Counted from the stretch's first letter, positions 9,737 through 18,840 are shown. The stretch is 64,000 bases of DNA from an uncultured Roseburia sp. (GCA_947088675.1 CAMUHN010000007.1:1-64000); one strand, 5' to 3'. Translations and numbers: made by a program. Notes: a model not told the origin generated them from the letters alone.

Positions 9737-10177
9737 CTACAGATCCGCTTTCATCGAAGCAAACTCTGTTATTTTTCTTATTTTGTCTTCAAACAATTCG
9801 GATGGGACAAGTGCAATTCCCTCTTTGTCATCCGTAAAAACGATGAACCGCTGACCTCCGGTAAGTCCAAACTTATCACGAACCGCTTTGGGAATCACTA
9901 TCTGACCCCTTTCATTCATTGTAACGGACCCCCATATATTTTTGCCAGCCGGAGCAGGGGGAATAGAACCAATGCCTTCTACGGATTCCGTTTTTACAAG
10001 ACTGTCGAGACTCACCCCGTAAATCTCCGCTATCCGCTTACATTTTTCAATATCCGGAATAGTTGCGCCACTTTCCCATTTTGCATATGCCTGGCGGGAG
10101 ATATGAATCTTTTCCGCGAGTTCCTCCTGGGAATAACCGTTTATATTGCGAAGCATAGTAAGATTATCCTTTAACAT
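9737..10177 (-). CDS. XRE helix-turn-helix and AbrB/SpoVT fusion regulator
   Basis: This 146-residue protein joins two DNA-binding modules. Residues 1-62 form an XRE helix-turn-helix (YSQEELAEKIHISRQAYAKW) and residues about 82-130 a swapped-hairpin AbrB/SpoVT domain (NERGQIVIPKAVRDKFGL). AbrB-like domains dimerise and bind DNA, so the fusion may recognise a composite site. It is the second gene after the alpha/beta hydrolase on the minus strand, nine bases downstream, so the pair is one transcript and the regulator may control itself and the hydrolase. Confidence 0.85.
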   Translation of the reverse strand: MLKDNLTMLRNINGYSQEELAEKIHISRQAYAKWESGATIPDIEKCKRIAEIYGVSLDSLVKTESVEGIGSIPPAPAGKNIWGSVTMNERGQIVIPKAVRDKFGLTGGQRFIVFTDDKEGIALVPSELFEDKIRKITEFASMKADL

Positions 10178-10186
10178 AAGTAATCC

Positions 10187-11248
10187 TCATTTCAGAAATG
10201 AATTTACAGTTTCGATATACAGATCTCTGTGAACCGTATGTATCACATGGTCACTCGTATCTGTCTCTATCAGACGACAGTTTTCCCCGATATAGGATAC
10301 GGCGCGTTCGGCCTGCTCGCGGGATGCGGCACATAGAAGGGTTCCGTTTTCGTGTACCGTTTCTTTTGCATGGATATACACGCAGGGTGCGCTGATCTTT
10401 GACAGAATTTCTTCATGTGTGATTCCATGATTCCAGCTCAGGTCATAGAAATGCTCCCCATAAGCGAAATCGTATTTCTTTGCATACTCAAATACCGACC
10501 AGATGGATGATGGAAGAAATCCGATTTTTACGGATTCTCCGGGATGAGTTTTGTGATAATGCTCTGCATAGTCTGCAATTCCGTTCATGGCGTCTTTCAT
10601 AAACAGCTGTCCCCAATAGCAGTGACGCAGATACCAGGCCTCCCAGCATTCCGATCTGTCCGATCTGTTATAATCATGAAGCGGCTTATAGGTGTCCAGC
10701 CAGGCAAAACTATCCTCCCATCCTTCTCCCTGTGTCGAGAATACAGGCGGATCTTCCAGTATAACTCCGGATATATGATTCCCTCCATATGCAGCGATAT
10801 ACGCGGCTGTCAGAGCGCCATTTGAATGACCGGACAGAACGGTTGGCTCTCCAATTACGTTTTGAATAAACCAGATAAGGTCGTTGCCGTTTGAATCGAT
10901 ATAATAAAGACTCTCATCATGAGCAGATTCCCCGTGACCATATACGTCAATTGCGTAAATATGCCAGTTTTTGCTTAAGTCTGGCATCACAAGCGCGTAG
11001 TCCTCCCACATTCCCATCTGACCGTGGATTAGAAGAAGCGCCGGCTTATCGTTGGCTACCTCGCCATAATTTATAACATTTCCGGAAGGAAGTTTGATTT
11101 GCTTTTCTTCTGCGCCTGCTTTTTTTAATGCCTTTTCATACCTGTCATACCAGTGAATGTTTCTGTACCAGAAAATACTGATGGCAATCGCAGCCAAAAC
11201 AACGACGGCCAGGAGGATTATTCCGGTTATTTTCATAATTTTAATCAT
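10187..11248 (-). CDS. Membrane-anchored alpha/beta hydrolase
   Basis: The 353-residue protein has a single N-terminal membrane segment at about residues 6-27 and then an alpha/beta hydrolase domain. It shows the oxyanion motif IHGQMG, the nucleophile elbow GHSNG (Ser142) and a late catalytic His in SDHVIH. The fold covers esterases, lipases and haloperoxidases, and the substrate cannot be told from sequence. With no cleavage site visible, it is probably tethered to the outer face of the membrane. The start at 11248 has AAAGGA at good spacing; an ATG at 11266 does not. It is followed by the XRE-AbrB gene. Confidence 0.85.
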   Translation of the reverse strand: MIKIMKITGIILLAVVVLAAIAISIFWYRNIHWYDRYEKALKKAGAEEKQIKLPSGNVINYGEVANDKPALLLIHGQMGMWEDYALVMPDLSKNWHIYAIDVYGHGESAHDESLYYIDSNGNDLIWFIQNVIGEPTVLSGHSNGALTAAYIAAYGGNHISGVILEDPPVFSTQGEGWEDSFAWLDTYKPLHDYNRSDRSECWEAWYLRHCYWGQLFMKDAMNGIADYAEHYHKTHPGESVKIGFLPSSIWSVFEYAKKYDFAYGEHFYDLSWNHGITHEEILSKISAPCVYIHAKETVHENGTLLCAASREQAERAVSYIGENCRLIETDTSDHVIHTVHRDLYIETVNSFLK

Positions 11249-11413
11249 AGAAAATTTCCTTTCCATTTATTTTTATAAATATTGTAATAAATGACTGTAA
11301 AATGCGCAACCAATCAAAAATGTCAAAAAAATCGCAGATTTGTTATGTATGGTTGCATTTTGAATTTTCCGGCCAATCTTTCCATGAAAAATTTCAATTT
11401 TCTTTTTTTTCTG

Positions 11414-11441
11414 TTGACGCTGCGGTGATTTTGATTATAAT
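11414..11441 (+). promoter_or_regulatory. Sigma-A promoter of the TetR/ABC unit
   Basis: TTGACG at 11414-11419 and a perfect TATAAT at 11436-11441 are 16 bases apart and lie 48 bases before the tetR start. The rest of the divergent gap from 11249 is AT-rich; a TTGACA on the minus strand at 11321-11326 may serve the hydrolase. Confidence 0.75.
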
Positions 11442-11489
11442 AAAACATATGATGTAAAACAAATGATTTAGAAAAGGAGGAGACAGGAA

Positions 11490-12056
11490 TTGCCGCCAAA
11501 AGCAAAATTCTCGAAAACAGAGATCATTGAAGCTGCGACAGAGATTGTAAGAAAAGATGGGATGGAAGCACTGACTTCCCGGGCATTGGGGATGCAGCTT
11601 GGCAGTTCTGCAAGGCCGATTTTCACCGTGTTCCAGAATATGGACGAGGTTTCGCAGGCTGTAGTTGATTTTGCCAGAAAGCTGTATAAAGAATATGTTG
11701 AGAAAGGATTAACACAGGAACATCCTTTTAAGGGGGTGGGAATGCAGTACATTCTTTTTTCTGTCAATGAGCCAAAGCTTTTTCAGCTTCTATTTATGAC
11801 AGAGCAGAGGCAGGTTCCAAAATTATCGGGGATACTGCCATTGATAGAGGAAAGTTATGAGGAAATCCTGCTGTCAATTCAGGGTGAGTATGGGATCGAC
11901 AGGTTATTGGCTGAAAAGCTGTATTATCACCTCTGGATTTATACGCACGGAATTGCAACGCTTTGCGCTACCAAAATGTGCTGCTTTACAGGCCCTGAAA
12001 TCGGCTCGATGGTGACAGAGGTATTTACAGGTATATTAAAAAAATTAAAGGAGTGA
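11490..12056 (+). CDS. TetR-family transcriptional regulator
   Basis: The 188-residue protein has an N-terminal TetR helix-turn-helix (residues 8-55, FSKTEIIEAATEIVRKDG then LTSRALGMQLGSS) and a helical C-terminal ligand-binding domain. The start is TTG with AAGGAGG nine bases upstream. It is the first gene before an ABC ATPase and an FtsX-like permease with gaps of 6 and 4 bases, so it probably regulates this exporter and itself. Confidence 0.9.
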   Translation: MPPKAKFSKTEIIEAATEIVRKDGMEALTSRALGMQLGSSARPIFTVFQNMDEVSQAVVDFARKLYKEYVEKGLTQEHPFKGVGMQYILFSVNEPKLFQLLFMTEQRQVPKLSGILPLIEESYEEILLSIQGEYGIDRLLAEKLYYHLWIYTHGIATLCATKMCCFTGPEIGSMVTEVFTGILKKLKE

Positions 12057-12062
12057 AAAATC

Positions 12063-12755
12063 ATGATTGAGGTGAAAAACATTATAAAATCATATGGAGA
12101 CGGAGAGAGCCGTTTTCAGGTGTTACAGGGCGTCAGCCTGGAAATGGAAGATGGAGATTTCGTAGTTATTCTCGGCGCGTCAGGTTCCGGAAAGTCCACT
12201 TTTTTGAATGTCATTTCGGGGCTGGAACGCCCTGACAGCGGTGAAGTGTTATACGATACGATAGATATTGCAGCGCTTTCCGACAATGAATTAACGTCAT
12301 TCCGCAAGGAAAATGTCGGTTTTATTTTTCAGCAGTATTATCTGCTGCCGAATATGGATGTGGACAGAAATGTGAAAATGGGGGCGGATTTAGCAGGCAA
12401 CAAAGATTACAGGACAGTCATTGAAGCAGTCGGGCTGGGAGAAAAATTACATAAATATCCGAGCGAGCTCTCAGGCGGAGAACAGCAGAGAGTTTCGGTT
12501 GCAAGAGCATTGGCCAAAAAGCCAAAGATCTTATTTCTCGATGAGCCGACAGGCGCACTGGATGAGAGGACAGGCCGACAGGTGCTTGATTACATCTGCA
12601 AGTTAAAAAACAAATATAATTTTACAATCGTAATGGTAACACACAATGGAAATATTGCAGAAATGGCGAAAACAGTCGTCAAAATGAACAGTGGAAAAAT
12701 AACCGGTATATATCGGAATGAAGTGCTAAAGACTGCGTATGAGATTGGATGGTGA
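12063..12755 (+). CDS. ABC transporter ATP-binding protein, MacB/LolD/BceA type
   Basis: The 230-residue ATPase has Walker [10 protein letters not shown], the Q-loop, the signature LSGGEQQR, Walker [13 protein letters not shown] and the switch His in VMVTHNG. This subfamily partners FtsX-like permeases that move lipids, peptides or antibiotics. It sits between tetR and an FtsX-like permease in one operon. Confidence 0.95.
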   Translation: MIEVKNIIKSYGDGESRFQVLQGVSLEMEDGDFVVILGASGSGKSTFLNVISGLERPDSGEVLYDTIDIAALSDNELTSFRKENVGFIFQQYYLLPNMDVDRNVKMGADLAGNKDYRTVIEAVGLGEKLHKYPSELSGGEQQRVSVARALAKKPKILFLDEPTGALDERTGRQVLDYICKLKNKYNFTIVMVTHNGNIAEMAKTVVKMNSGKITGIYRNEVLKTAYEIGW

Positions 12756-12759
12756 CGAT

Positions 12760-13908
12760 ATGATGATTGGAATAAAAAATGCTTCAAAGCTTGTCGGCAT
12801 TTCTGTGATTTCCTGTTGTGCCGTACTTGTCTGTACAATGTTTCTGAACTTTTATCTGGATATTTCGTCCATTGAGGATGAAATAACATCGGAATTGTCT
12901 CTGATTTTTTATAACGCGCAGGTATCGACGGCAAAAGTCGTCTGTCTTGTAAGCGGCGGATGTCTGCTCATCACTTCCGTTGTTATGCTGATGTTTTATA
13001 TCAAACATTACATTGACACCCACAAAAAAGAGCTTGGTATATTAAAGGCATTGGGGTATTCAAATCTGAAAATCGCGGTAAACTTCTGGGTATTTGGAAT
13101 CAGTGCATTGCTTGGAACTGCAGTTGGGTTCGGCGGCGCATTTCTTCTGATGCCGAAATTTTATGCCCTGCAGAATGAGGACAAAATACTTCCGGAGATA
13201 GCGATACGCTTTCATCCGACGGTTTTCCTTTATTTTGTTGTCTTACCGACCGTCGGCTTTTCTCTGCTTGCAATTGGTTATGCCTGGCGTAAATTAAAAA
13301 AGCCTGTGTTATCGCTTTTGAAAAATGATTTTAGGACTTTTGTCAAAACAAAGAAATATAGAGAAGAAAAAATAAACGATGCCTCTTTTGTCGCATATTT
13401 AAAAAAGACTACGTTGAGAAGCAAAAAAACGCTTACATTTTTCATCCTCTTTGCTTCGTTCTGTTTTTCTTCCATGACGCAGATGTCCTTTAGCATGAAA
13501 GAACTGTCAAGTGAAATGATGGGGGCAATGATGCTGATCATCGGTCTTGTTTTGGCATTTACCACATTATTTCTTGCTGTCACAACCGTGATGAAAGGAA
13601 ATACAAAGACAATCGCTATGATGAGGATTTTTGGCTATTCTCAAAAAGAATGCGCCATGGCAATTCTCGGGGGATACAGACCGGTGTCCTATACAGGGTT
13701 TGCCATTGGAACCGTATATCAGTACGCATTGCTTCGAATTATGGTTGATATTGTATTCAAGGATATGGAGGGCATGCCTGCATATCAGTTTGATGTACCG
13801 GTTATGCTGATTTCGCTTGCCATTTTTATCCTGATTTATGAAATCCTGATGGCTGTATATTCCGACCAAATAAAGAAGATTTCGATGAAAGAAATCATGA
13901 TGGAATAA
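12760..13908 (+). CDS. FtsX-like ABC transporter permease
   Basis: The 382-residue membrane protein has several hydrophobic segments and two FtsX-type cores, one around residues 55-180 (with KELGILKALGYS) and one around residues 225-375 (with IAMMRIFGYSQ). These motifs couple to MacB-type ATPases. It is much shorter than BceB (about 650 residues), because the large extracellular loop is missing. The start at 12760 follows the ATPase stop by four bases; an in-frame ATG at 12739 would overlap the ATPase. Confidence 0.88.
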   Translation: MMIGIKNASKLVGISVISCCAVLVCTMFLNFYLDISSIEDEITSELSLIFYNAQVSTAKVVCLVSGGCLLITSVVMLMFYIKHYIDTHKKELGILKALGYSNLKIAVNFWVFGISALLGTAVGFGGAFLLMPKFYALQNEDKILPEIAIRFHPTVFLYFVVLPTVGFSLLAIGYAWRKLKKPVLSLLKNDFRTFVKTKKYREEKINDASFVAYLKKTTLRSKKTLTFFILFASFCFSSMTQMSFSMKELSSEMMGAMMLIIGLVLAFTTLFLAVTTVMKGNTKTIAMMRIFGYSQKECAMAILGGYRPVSYTGFAIGTVYQYALLRIMVDIVFKDMEGMPAYQFDVPVMLISLAIFILIYEILMAVYSDQIKKISMKEIMME

Positions 13909-13924
13909 GTGAGAAGACGACAGA

Positions 13925-13954
13925 TTCATACAATCTTCATTCCAAATTCATACA
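13925..13954 (+). promoter_or_regulatory. Three direct repeats at the two-component promoter
   Basis: TTCAT occurs at 13925, 13936 and 13947, exactly 11 bases apart, and the first and third copies extend to ATTCATACA. An 11-bp period of direct repeats is the arrangement bound by OmpR/PhoP-type regulators such as B. subtilis PhoP. The last repeat ends seven bases before a candidate -10 (TACAAT, 13962-13967) and the array covers the -35 region, as expected for activation by the response regulator encoded next. Confidence 0.55.
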
Positions 13955-14027
13955 GGTGTGCTACAATCAGTACAGTCAATCAGAAAACATGCGCATGATT
14001 TTACAGGACAGAAAAAGGAAAAGCGGT

Positions 14028-14684
14028 ATGAAAATATTATTTTTGGAAGATGAGCTTACGATACAGGAGGTTCTGGCGGAATATATGAAAATGCAGGGCT
14101 ATGAGGTGGTTTGCACGAACGACGGAGCGGCCGCGATTGACCTGTTAAAGGAGCAGAAATTTGATCTTGCAGTATTGGATATTATGGTTCCGAAGGTGAG
14201 CGGGATTGAGGTGCTCGCTTACATGAAAGAAAACGCGCCGGATACGGCGGCAATTATGCTGACCGCATTAGATGACGAGAAGACGCAGGTAGACGCATTT
14301 AATCTTTATGCAGACGATTATGTGATCAAACCGGTATCGCCGATTATACTGCTGAAAAGAATGGAAACCATACTGCGTCGTGTAAAACGGACGGCGATTC
14401 AGGATGAACGGGGGCTTGTTCTGCACGAAGAGTCGTATCAGGCGTTTTATAACGGGCAGCCTCTTGCGCTCACATTAAGCGAGTATCTTTTGCTGCTTAC
14501 ACTCAAAAAAGAGCCAAACCGTGTTTTCACAAGAGAACAGCTGATTCTTTGCATTTTTAATGAGGATTATGTCGGGAATGACAGGATCATTGACGCCCAT
14601 GTAAAAAATCTGCGCAAAAAACTGCCGGAAAACTGTATTAAAACCGTGATCGGCGTTGGATACCGGTATTGTGAGGAGGACTGA
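14028..14684 (+). CDS. OmpR-family response regulator
   Basis: The 218-residue regulator has a receiver domain with acidic pocket LEDE, phospho-acceptor Asp51 in VLDIMVPK, Thr in MLTALDD and Lys in YVIKPV. A winged-helix DNA-binding domain follows from about residue 125 (RVFTREQL, NDRIIDAHVKNLRKKL). The ATG at 14028 follows AAAGGAA and gives a normal receiver N-terminus. It pairs with the histidine kinase starting two bases after its stop and probably binds the 11-bp repeats upstream. Confidence 0.95.
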   Translation: MKILFLEDELTIQEVLAEYMKMQGYEVVCTNDGAAAIDLLKEQKFDLAVLDIMVPKVSGIEVLAYMKENAPDTAAIMLTALDDEKTQVDAFNLYADDYVIKPVSPIILLKRMETILRRVKRTAIQDERGLVLHEESYQAFYNGQPLALTLSEYLLLLTLKKEPNRVFTREQLILCIFNEDYVGNDRIIDAHVKNLRKKLPENCIKTVIGVGYRYCEED

Positions 14685-14685
14685 T

Positions 14686-16266
14686 ATGGGACTGTCAAAA
14701 AAAACATTTTTTTACAGTATGGCAATCGCTGCGAGTCTGGTACTTTTTATTGTCGGTTACTTTATATTCATGCTGCCTTCCCTGTATGTAGAGTATGTCA
14801 AAAAGAGCGACTTAAATTGCGCGGAACAGATCCAGAGAGCCTATATGGCGGACAGAAGTTATGACAATCTGCGCGTCAAAAACCCTACGGCTGTCTACAC
14901 AGTGGAGATTCCGGATCAGGGCGACAGCCTGTTTATCAGAGGAAAGTTTGTTTCGGTAACAGCGAAAATCAACGATTCCGATCTTCAGGAGATACTGGAT
15001 GAATTTAGAACGCAGATGAAAAGCGGCGTAACGGAACGCTCGTTTCCGGAGAGCGGCGCAGACGGGTTCGGGGAACTCTTTTCGCGTGTTGAAGAAATCT
15101 TTGCAAAAGAAGAGTTATTGCCAAAAGATTACCCGATCCGGCTGGATGTGCAGTCACAGGCGCAGCAGGATGGTTTTCGAAGCGAATATACAAAAATGCA
15201 TTCGATATCCGAACGTATGTTAATTTTTGAGGCAGGCGTCTTTGATGAGGATTTCGGATATACCACGTATATTGCGATGGGGCGGACAGATGACGCGTTT
15301 ATCTTTACGTTTTTGCCGACTATGACGCCGCAGATGGAAGAGATTACGCCGGTGGTCACACAGAGTCTGCCGATGATTATTGCCGTAGTATTTTTACTTG
15401 TTCTGATCGCATCCCGTTATTTTTCCGGAAAAATAGTACGTCCGGTCATCCGTCTTTCCAATTACGCCCAAAATGTGCAGTTTGCAGGCGAGTTTCAGAT
15501 GGATGCGTTTGAGATCAGAAGCGGGGATGAGATTGAGGCGCTTGGATGCGCACTGCATGAGCTATTTGAAAAGCTGTACGAAAACTGCCGTATCCTGGAG
15601 CAGAAGAACCGGAGGCTGGAGGAGGAAAACGAACGCCAGGAAGTTTTTCTGCGCGCAACGTCGCATCAGTTAAAGACGCCGGTCACAGCCGGACTGCTGC
15701 TGTCAGACGGGATGATACAGGAAGTCGGGAAATATAAAGACACAGGCAAGTACCTGCCGCAGATAAAGGAACAGTTTCTGTCCATGCGAAAAATTATAGA
15801 AGATGTCCTTGCGCTGAATTATCATACGGACGACCTGCAAAAGGAAGAGGTAGATCTGATTACGCTTGCGAGAGAAATCAGCAGCCATTATCAGGTGCAG
15901 ATATCGGAAAAAAATCTTTCCGTAAGTTTTGCGGGCAGCGGAACAATATACGCGGACAGAGAAATGCTGAAAAAAATCATAGATAATCTGATCTCCAATG
16001 CTATTACGTACACGCCTGACCATGAACAGGTCAGAGTCGAAGCGGGGGAATCCTGTTTTCTCCTGTATAATTATGGCGTTACTGTCGACAAAAACCTGCT
16101 GCCTGATTTGTTTCTGCCGTTTGTTACAAGCGACGGCAGCAGAAAAGGAAAAGGGCTGGGTCTCTATCTGGCAGCATATTACAGCAGGGCTGCAGGTCTT
16201 GTAATTGAGATAGAAAATGTGGAAAACGGTGTGTGTGCAAAACTATGTGCAAAAAAGGAGGCATAA
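14686..16266 (+). CDS. Sensor histidine kinase
   Basis: The 526-residue kinase has a first membrane segment at about residues 8-28, an extracytoplasmic sensor domain of about 195 residues, a second segment near 227-246, HAMP, and a DHp domain with phospho-acceptor His327 in SHQLKTP. The ATPase domain has an N-box (NLISNAITYTP) and G-box GKGLGLYL. GAGGAG precedes the ATG. The large external domain suggests it senses an extracellular ligand directly. An ABC exporter follows immediately, as in peptide or antibiotic resistance modules. Confidence 0.94.
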   Translation: MGLSKKTFFYSMAIAASLVLFIVGYFIFMLPSLYVEYVKKSDLNCAEQIQRAYMADRSYDNLRVKNPTAVYTVEIPDQGDSLFIRGKFVSVTAKINDSDLQEILDEFRTQMKSGVTERSFPESGADGFGELFSRVEEIFAKEELLPKDYPIRLDVQSQAQQDGFRSEYTKMHSISERMLIFEAGVFDEDFGYTTYIAMGRTDDAFIFTFLPTMTPQMEEITPVVTQSLPMIIAVVFLLVLIASRYFSGKIVRPVIRLSNYAQNVQFAGEFQMDAFEIRSGDEIEALGCALHELFEKLYENCRILEQKNRRLEEENERQEVFLRATSHQLKTPVTAGLLLSDGMIQEVGKYKDTGKYLPQIKEQFLSMRKIIEDVLALNYHTDDLQKEEVDLITLAREISSHYQVQISEKNLSVSFAGSGTIYADREMLKKIIDNLISNAITYTPDHEQVRVEAGESCFLLYNYGVTVDKNLLPDLFLPFVTSDGSRKGKGLGLYLAAYYSRAAGLVIEIENVENGVCAKLCAKKEA

Positions 16267-16270
16267 AAAT

Positions 16271-17149
16271 ATGTTATTGACGATCAGGAATCTAACGGTA
16301 GATTATGGAAAACAGACAGCGCTTATGATCGACCGTCCCATATCTTTTGAGAGAGGCGAGCGAATTGGTGTGATCGGTTCGAACGGGGCGGGGAAATCGA
16401 CGCTGGTGAAAGCGCTTCTGGGACTTGTCGATTATAAGGGCCGGATTGAGACAGATCTGACACCCGATGAAATGGCTGTCCATATGCAGTTTAATCAGTA
16501 CGCAGTTACAATGCCGGTGAAAGTAATCCTGGAAACCATTTTAAATACTTCCATTAAAGAGAATAAAAAATTACGGGAGATGATCTCTTTCTTTGAGTTT
16601 GAACCGTGCCTGAAGAAAAAAATTAATGCGCTCTCGGGAGGGCAGAAACAGAAACTGACGGTACTGATGGTTATGATGCAGGACGCAAAACTGACCGTTT
16701 ATGATGAGGTGACGTCCGGCCTTGACTTTGAGACAAGGCAGAAGCTGATGGAAAAACTGGCGGAGTGGTATCGAAAGAAAGAGAGCACGCTGCTTGTCGT
16801 GTCGCATTATTACGAGGAGCTGGAGCAGCTGGCAGATAAAATCCTGCTTCTGGATGAGGGGAAAGTAATTGCCTACGGGCCAAAAGAGGAATTGTTTACA
16901 ACCTATTGCGGTTCGTCTGTCTTAATTCTTGAGAATAACGAGAAGAACAGAGATCTGACCAGAGATTTTTCCGTACTGCATTCACCGCAGCATCTGATCG
17001 CGCTTTCCTGCAGAAACGAGGAGGAGGAGCTTAAAATAATCTCGCTTTTCATTCGTCACAATGTCAGTTTTAAGCGCAGCAGTTCGGATATAGAGATTAT
17101 GTCCATCAATGCGAAAGAAAAGTATTATGAAAAAAAGGAGGCAGTCTAA
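16271..17149 (+). CDS. ABC transporter ATP-binding protein (ABC-2 type exporter)
   Basis: The 292-residue protein has Walker A GSNGAGKST, signature LSGGQKQK, a Walker B variant LTVYDEVTSGLD (DEV rather than DEP) and the switch His in VVSHYYEE. A C-terminal extension of about 70 residues is typical of ABC-2 ATPases. It starts four bases after the kinase stop with GGAGG upstream, and is followed directly by its permease. Its cargo is unknown; lantibiotic-like or drug export is an inference from the two-component context. Confidence 0.92.
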   Translation: MLLTIRNLTVDYGKQTALMIDRPISFERGERIGVIGSNGAGKSTLVKALLGLVDYKGRIETDLTPDEMAVHMQFNQYAVTMPVKVILETILNTSIKENKKLREMISFFEFEPCLKKKINALSGGQKQKLTVLMVMMQDAKLTVYDEVTSGLDFETRQKLMEKLAEWYRKKESTLLVVSHYYEELEQLADKILLLDEGKVIAYGPKEELFTTYCGSSVLILENNEKNRDLTRDFSVLHSPQHLIALSCRNEEEELKIISLFIRHNVSFKRSSSDIEIMSINAKEKYYEKKEAV

Positions 17150-17920
17150 ATGAATCAGAAGAGATGCAGTCTTCGTATGATACGGTACGAAATCAGAAAT
17201 TTAAATGGGAATTTAATGACTCATTTTTTTGCATTTGTTTTTCCGAACTTTTTTTCACTGATTCTTGTGAAAGCAATCGGAAGCGATGTGCCGGGGGAGT
17301 ATTTGCAGCAGTTTAAAACGGAAATCATGTTGTCTGTTTCTTTGGTGATTCCGCTTTCCGTTATGTTTTTGGGATACGGAGCGCTGTATTCCAATGAAGT
17401 GGAACGTGAGATTCCGCTTCGGATGCGGCTGTTCGGATATCAGGAGAAAAGCCTGATCACAGCAAAGCTTGCCGCCCATCTGATTCTTATGACAATCGCT
17501 GTCCTGGCCTACGGGATATTCTGGACAGTTGTGATTGGCATTGCCAAACCGGCCGTTTCGTCTTTTCTGATCCTTTTGCTCTGTCTGTATCTGGTTGGAG
17601 CGGTATTTTTGGTCGTCAGTCATGCGCTGGCCAATATCTTTCGAAAGTTTAGCATTACATTTGGAGTGGAAATGTTTTTCTATTTTCTGGTTATGATAGT
17701 ATGCGGTATGATGGGGGTACGCACCAGCCAGCTGCCGGATGCGCTGCAGAAAGTGGCCGCGCTGTTTCCAATGTCTTATATCTGCAACGATTTTGCATCT
17801 TTCTGGCAGGGAGGGCAGTATAATTTTATGCCGCTTATCCAATCTTTTCTGTTTGTCGGCGCAATGGCAGGAATCCTGCTGTTATATGCCCTGTATAAAA
17901 GCAGGAGAGCAACAGTGTGA
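17150..17920 (+). CDS. ABC-2 type permease
   Basis: The 256-residue protein has about six hydrophobic segments in the ABC-2 arrangement, with a cytoplasmic loop EVEREIPLRMRLFGYQEKSL between the second and third. It starts directly after the stop of the ATPase with AAAGGAGG upstream. Together with the kinase, regulator and ATPase it completes a four-gene sensor-exporter unit. It ends convergently, 31 bases from the DUF6512 gene. Confidence 0.88.
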   Translation: MNQKRCSLRMIRYEIRNLNGNLMTHFFAFVFPNFFSLILVKAIGSDVPGEYLQQFKTEIMLSVSLVIPLSVMFLGYGALYSNEVEREIPLRMRLFGYQEKSLITAKLAAHLILMTIAVLAYGIFWTVVIGIAKPAVSSFLILLLCLYLVGAVFLVVSHALANIFRKFSITFGVEMFFYFLVMIVCGMMGVRTSQLPDALQKVAALFPMSYICNDFASFWQGGQYNFMPLIQSFLFVGAMAGILLLYALYKSRRATV

Positions 17921-17951
17921 AACGAACATTGCCATTTTCGGCAGAGAAAGT

Positions 17952-18467
17952 TCACCCTGGCAGTACGGCCGGATCGGAAAAGAGCGCCATGTCGGGGGGA
18001 GCGTAAGTAAAGAAGAGAAAACACAGCAGCAGAAGCAGGACGAGAATACAAGGCAAAATGCATTTTGGTTTCGAGTGACAGGATTTCATTATTTTTGAGG
18101 AGATCAAAAATCCAATCAGCGTGCTGAAAATAAATATGGCAATGTCCATAAAAAAGAGATCTTTGCCGACAACAAACGTATAGGCGTAAAAAAGAACAGG
18201 AATCAGCAGCGTTCCGGTCAGGATTCCGGTCAGCAGCGCACAGGCAGCACATGGATATGTTTTTCTGTACCGGCACAGGAGTATCAGCGTGAAAGCAAGC
18301 ATGGGAAAAAAGATCAGCTTCATATGCTCCCATACGGATTCATTGACAGGAGAAATCAGGCCTGCGAAATAATTTTGGCCGCTCCATTCATACAGAAAAT
18401 GTGAGAGCGTTCCGGCCGCAAGCACAAATACAATTCCAATCCATTTGATACAGTTCCATTGTTTCAT
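17952..18467 (-). CDS. DUF6512-like membrane protein
   Basis: This 171-residue integral membrane protein has about five hydrophobic segments. The conserved stretch HFLYEWSGQNYFAGLISPV followed by NESVWEHMK marks a family of uncharacterised Firmicute membrane proteins that I recall as DUF6512. The ATG at 18467 has GGGAGG five bases upstream. It stands alone on the minus strand, convergent with the ABC permease. No function can be assigned. Confidence 0.75.
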   Translation of the reverse strand: MKQWNCIKWIGIVFVLAAGTLSHFLYEWSGQNYFAGLISPVNESVWEHMKLIFFPMLAFTLILLCRYRKTYPCAACALLTGILTGTLLIPVLFYAYTFVVGKDLFFMDIAIFIFSTLIGFLISSKIMKSCHSKPKCILPCILVLLLLLCFLFFTYAPPDMALFSDPAVLPG

Positions 18468-18570
18468 AAAAACCTCCCGTTTTATGCAGTTGCTATTGTT
18501 ATATTGTATGGTTTTTGTTCCCTTTATACACTTTCCTGTTCGCAATATTTTTAAATCCCTTTAAAAACGC

Positions 18571-18599
18571 TTGACAAAAACCGGTATCGTGGTTATAAT
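18571..18599 (+). promoter_or_regulatory. Consensus sigma-A promoter of the mutS2-like leader
   Basis: TTGACA at 18571-18576 and TATAAT at 18594-18599 are separated by exactly 17 bases, a perfect consensus promoter. Transcription would start near 18606, about 350 bases before the mutS2-like start, so a very strong promoter drives a long structured leader. Confidence 0.9.
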
Positions 18600-18629
18600 C
18601 AGAAACAATAGATTTCAGGAGGATTTTGC

Positions 18630-18668
18630 ATGTTAATTGTCATTGTAACGGAGAAAACTGCAAAATAA
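18630..18668 (+). CDS. Leader peptide, 12 codons
   Basis: AGGAGG at 18617-18622 lies seven bases before ATG 18630, followed by MLIVIVTEKTAK and TAA. The site is as good as that of any gene here, yet the peptide is 12 residues. Its last codons and stop sit in a hairpin, CTGCAA 18658-18663 with TTGCAG 18672-18677. This is the layout of a regulatory leader peptide whose translation selects between downstream RNA structures. A longer TTG-started frame from 18626 has only three bases after AGGAGG and is less likely. Confidence 0.55.
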   Translation: MLIVIVTEKTAK

Positions 18669-18786
18669 ATATTGCAGGGCTGCTTTTTGTGTTACGCAGG
18701 AAGTCTGCCTGTTTACTGACGGCAGGAGCTGTTGGTATTTTCGCCTTACAATGCTTTTTTGTGCTATACGGACTTGGAAGAGAGAG

Positions 18787-18811
18787 CATGGCTGTTTGGC
18801 CATGTTTTTTT
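18787..18811 (+). terminator. Leader terminator 1
   Basis: CATGGC at 18787-18792 pairs with GCCATG at 18799-18804 around a six-base loop and is followed by seven T residues. It lies between a consensus promoter and the mutS2-like gene with no gene ending here, so it can only act as an attenuator. Confidence 0.75.
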
Positions 18812-18815
18812 GTGC

Positions 18816-18840
18816 GCAGGGGAAGATAGATCTTCCCTGC
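18816..18840 (+). repeat. Hairpin between leader terminators, resembling one at 34826
   Basis: GCAGGGGAAGAT at 18816-18827 pairs with ATCTTCCCTGC at 18830-18840 with one bulged G and no T-run. It resembles the hairpin at 34826-34855: both have an AGGGAA arm, a central GATCTT, and end in CCTGCTCGAT, which suggests a small dispersed repeat family. Confidence 0.5.

Noticed and set aside
18626..18829. TTG-started frame of 67 codons with a Cys-rich N-terminus (NCHCNGENCK)
   Set aside because: AGGAGG is only three bases from the TTG, while the ATG of the 12-codon leader has seven; the frame also runs through both arms of terminator 1.
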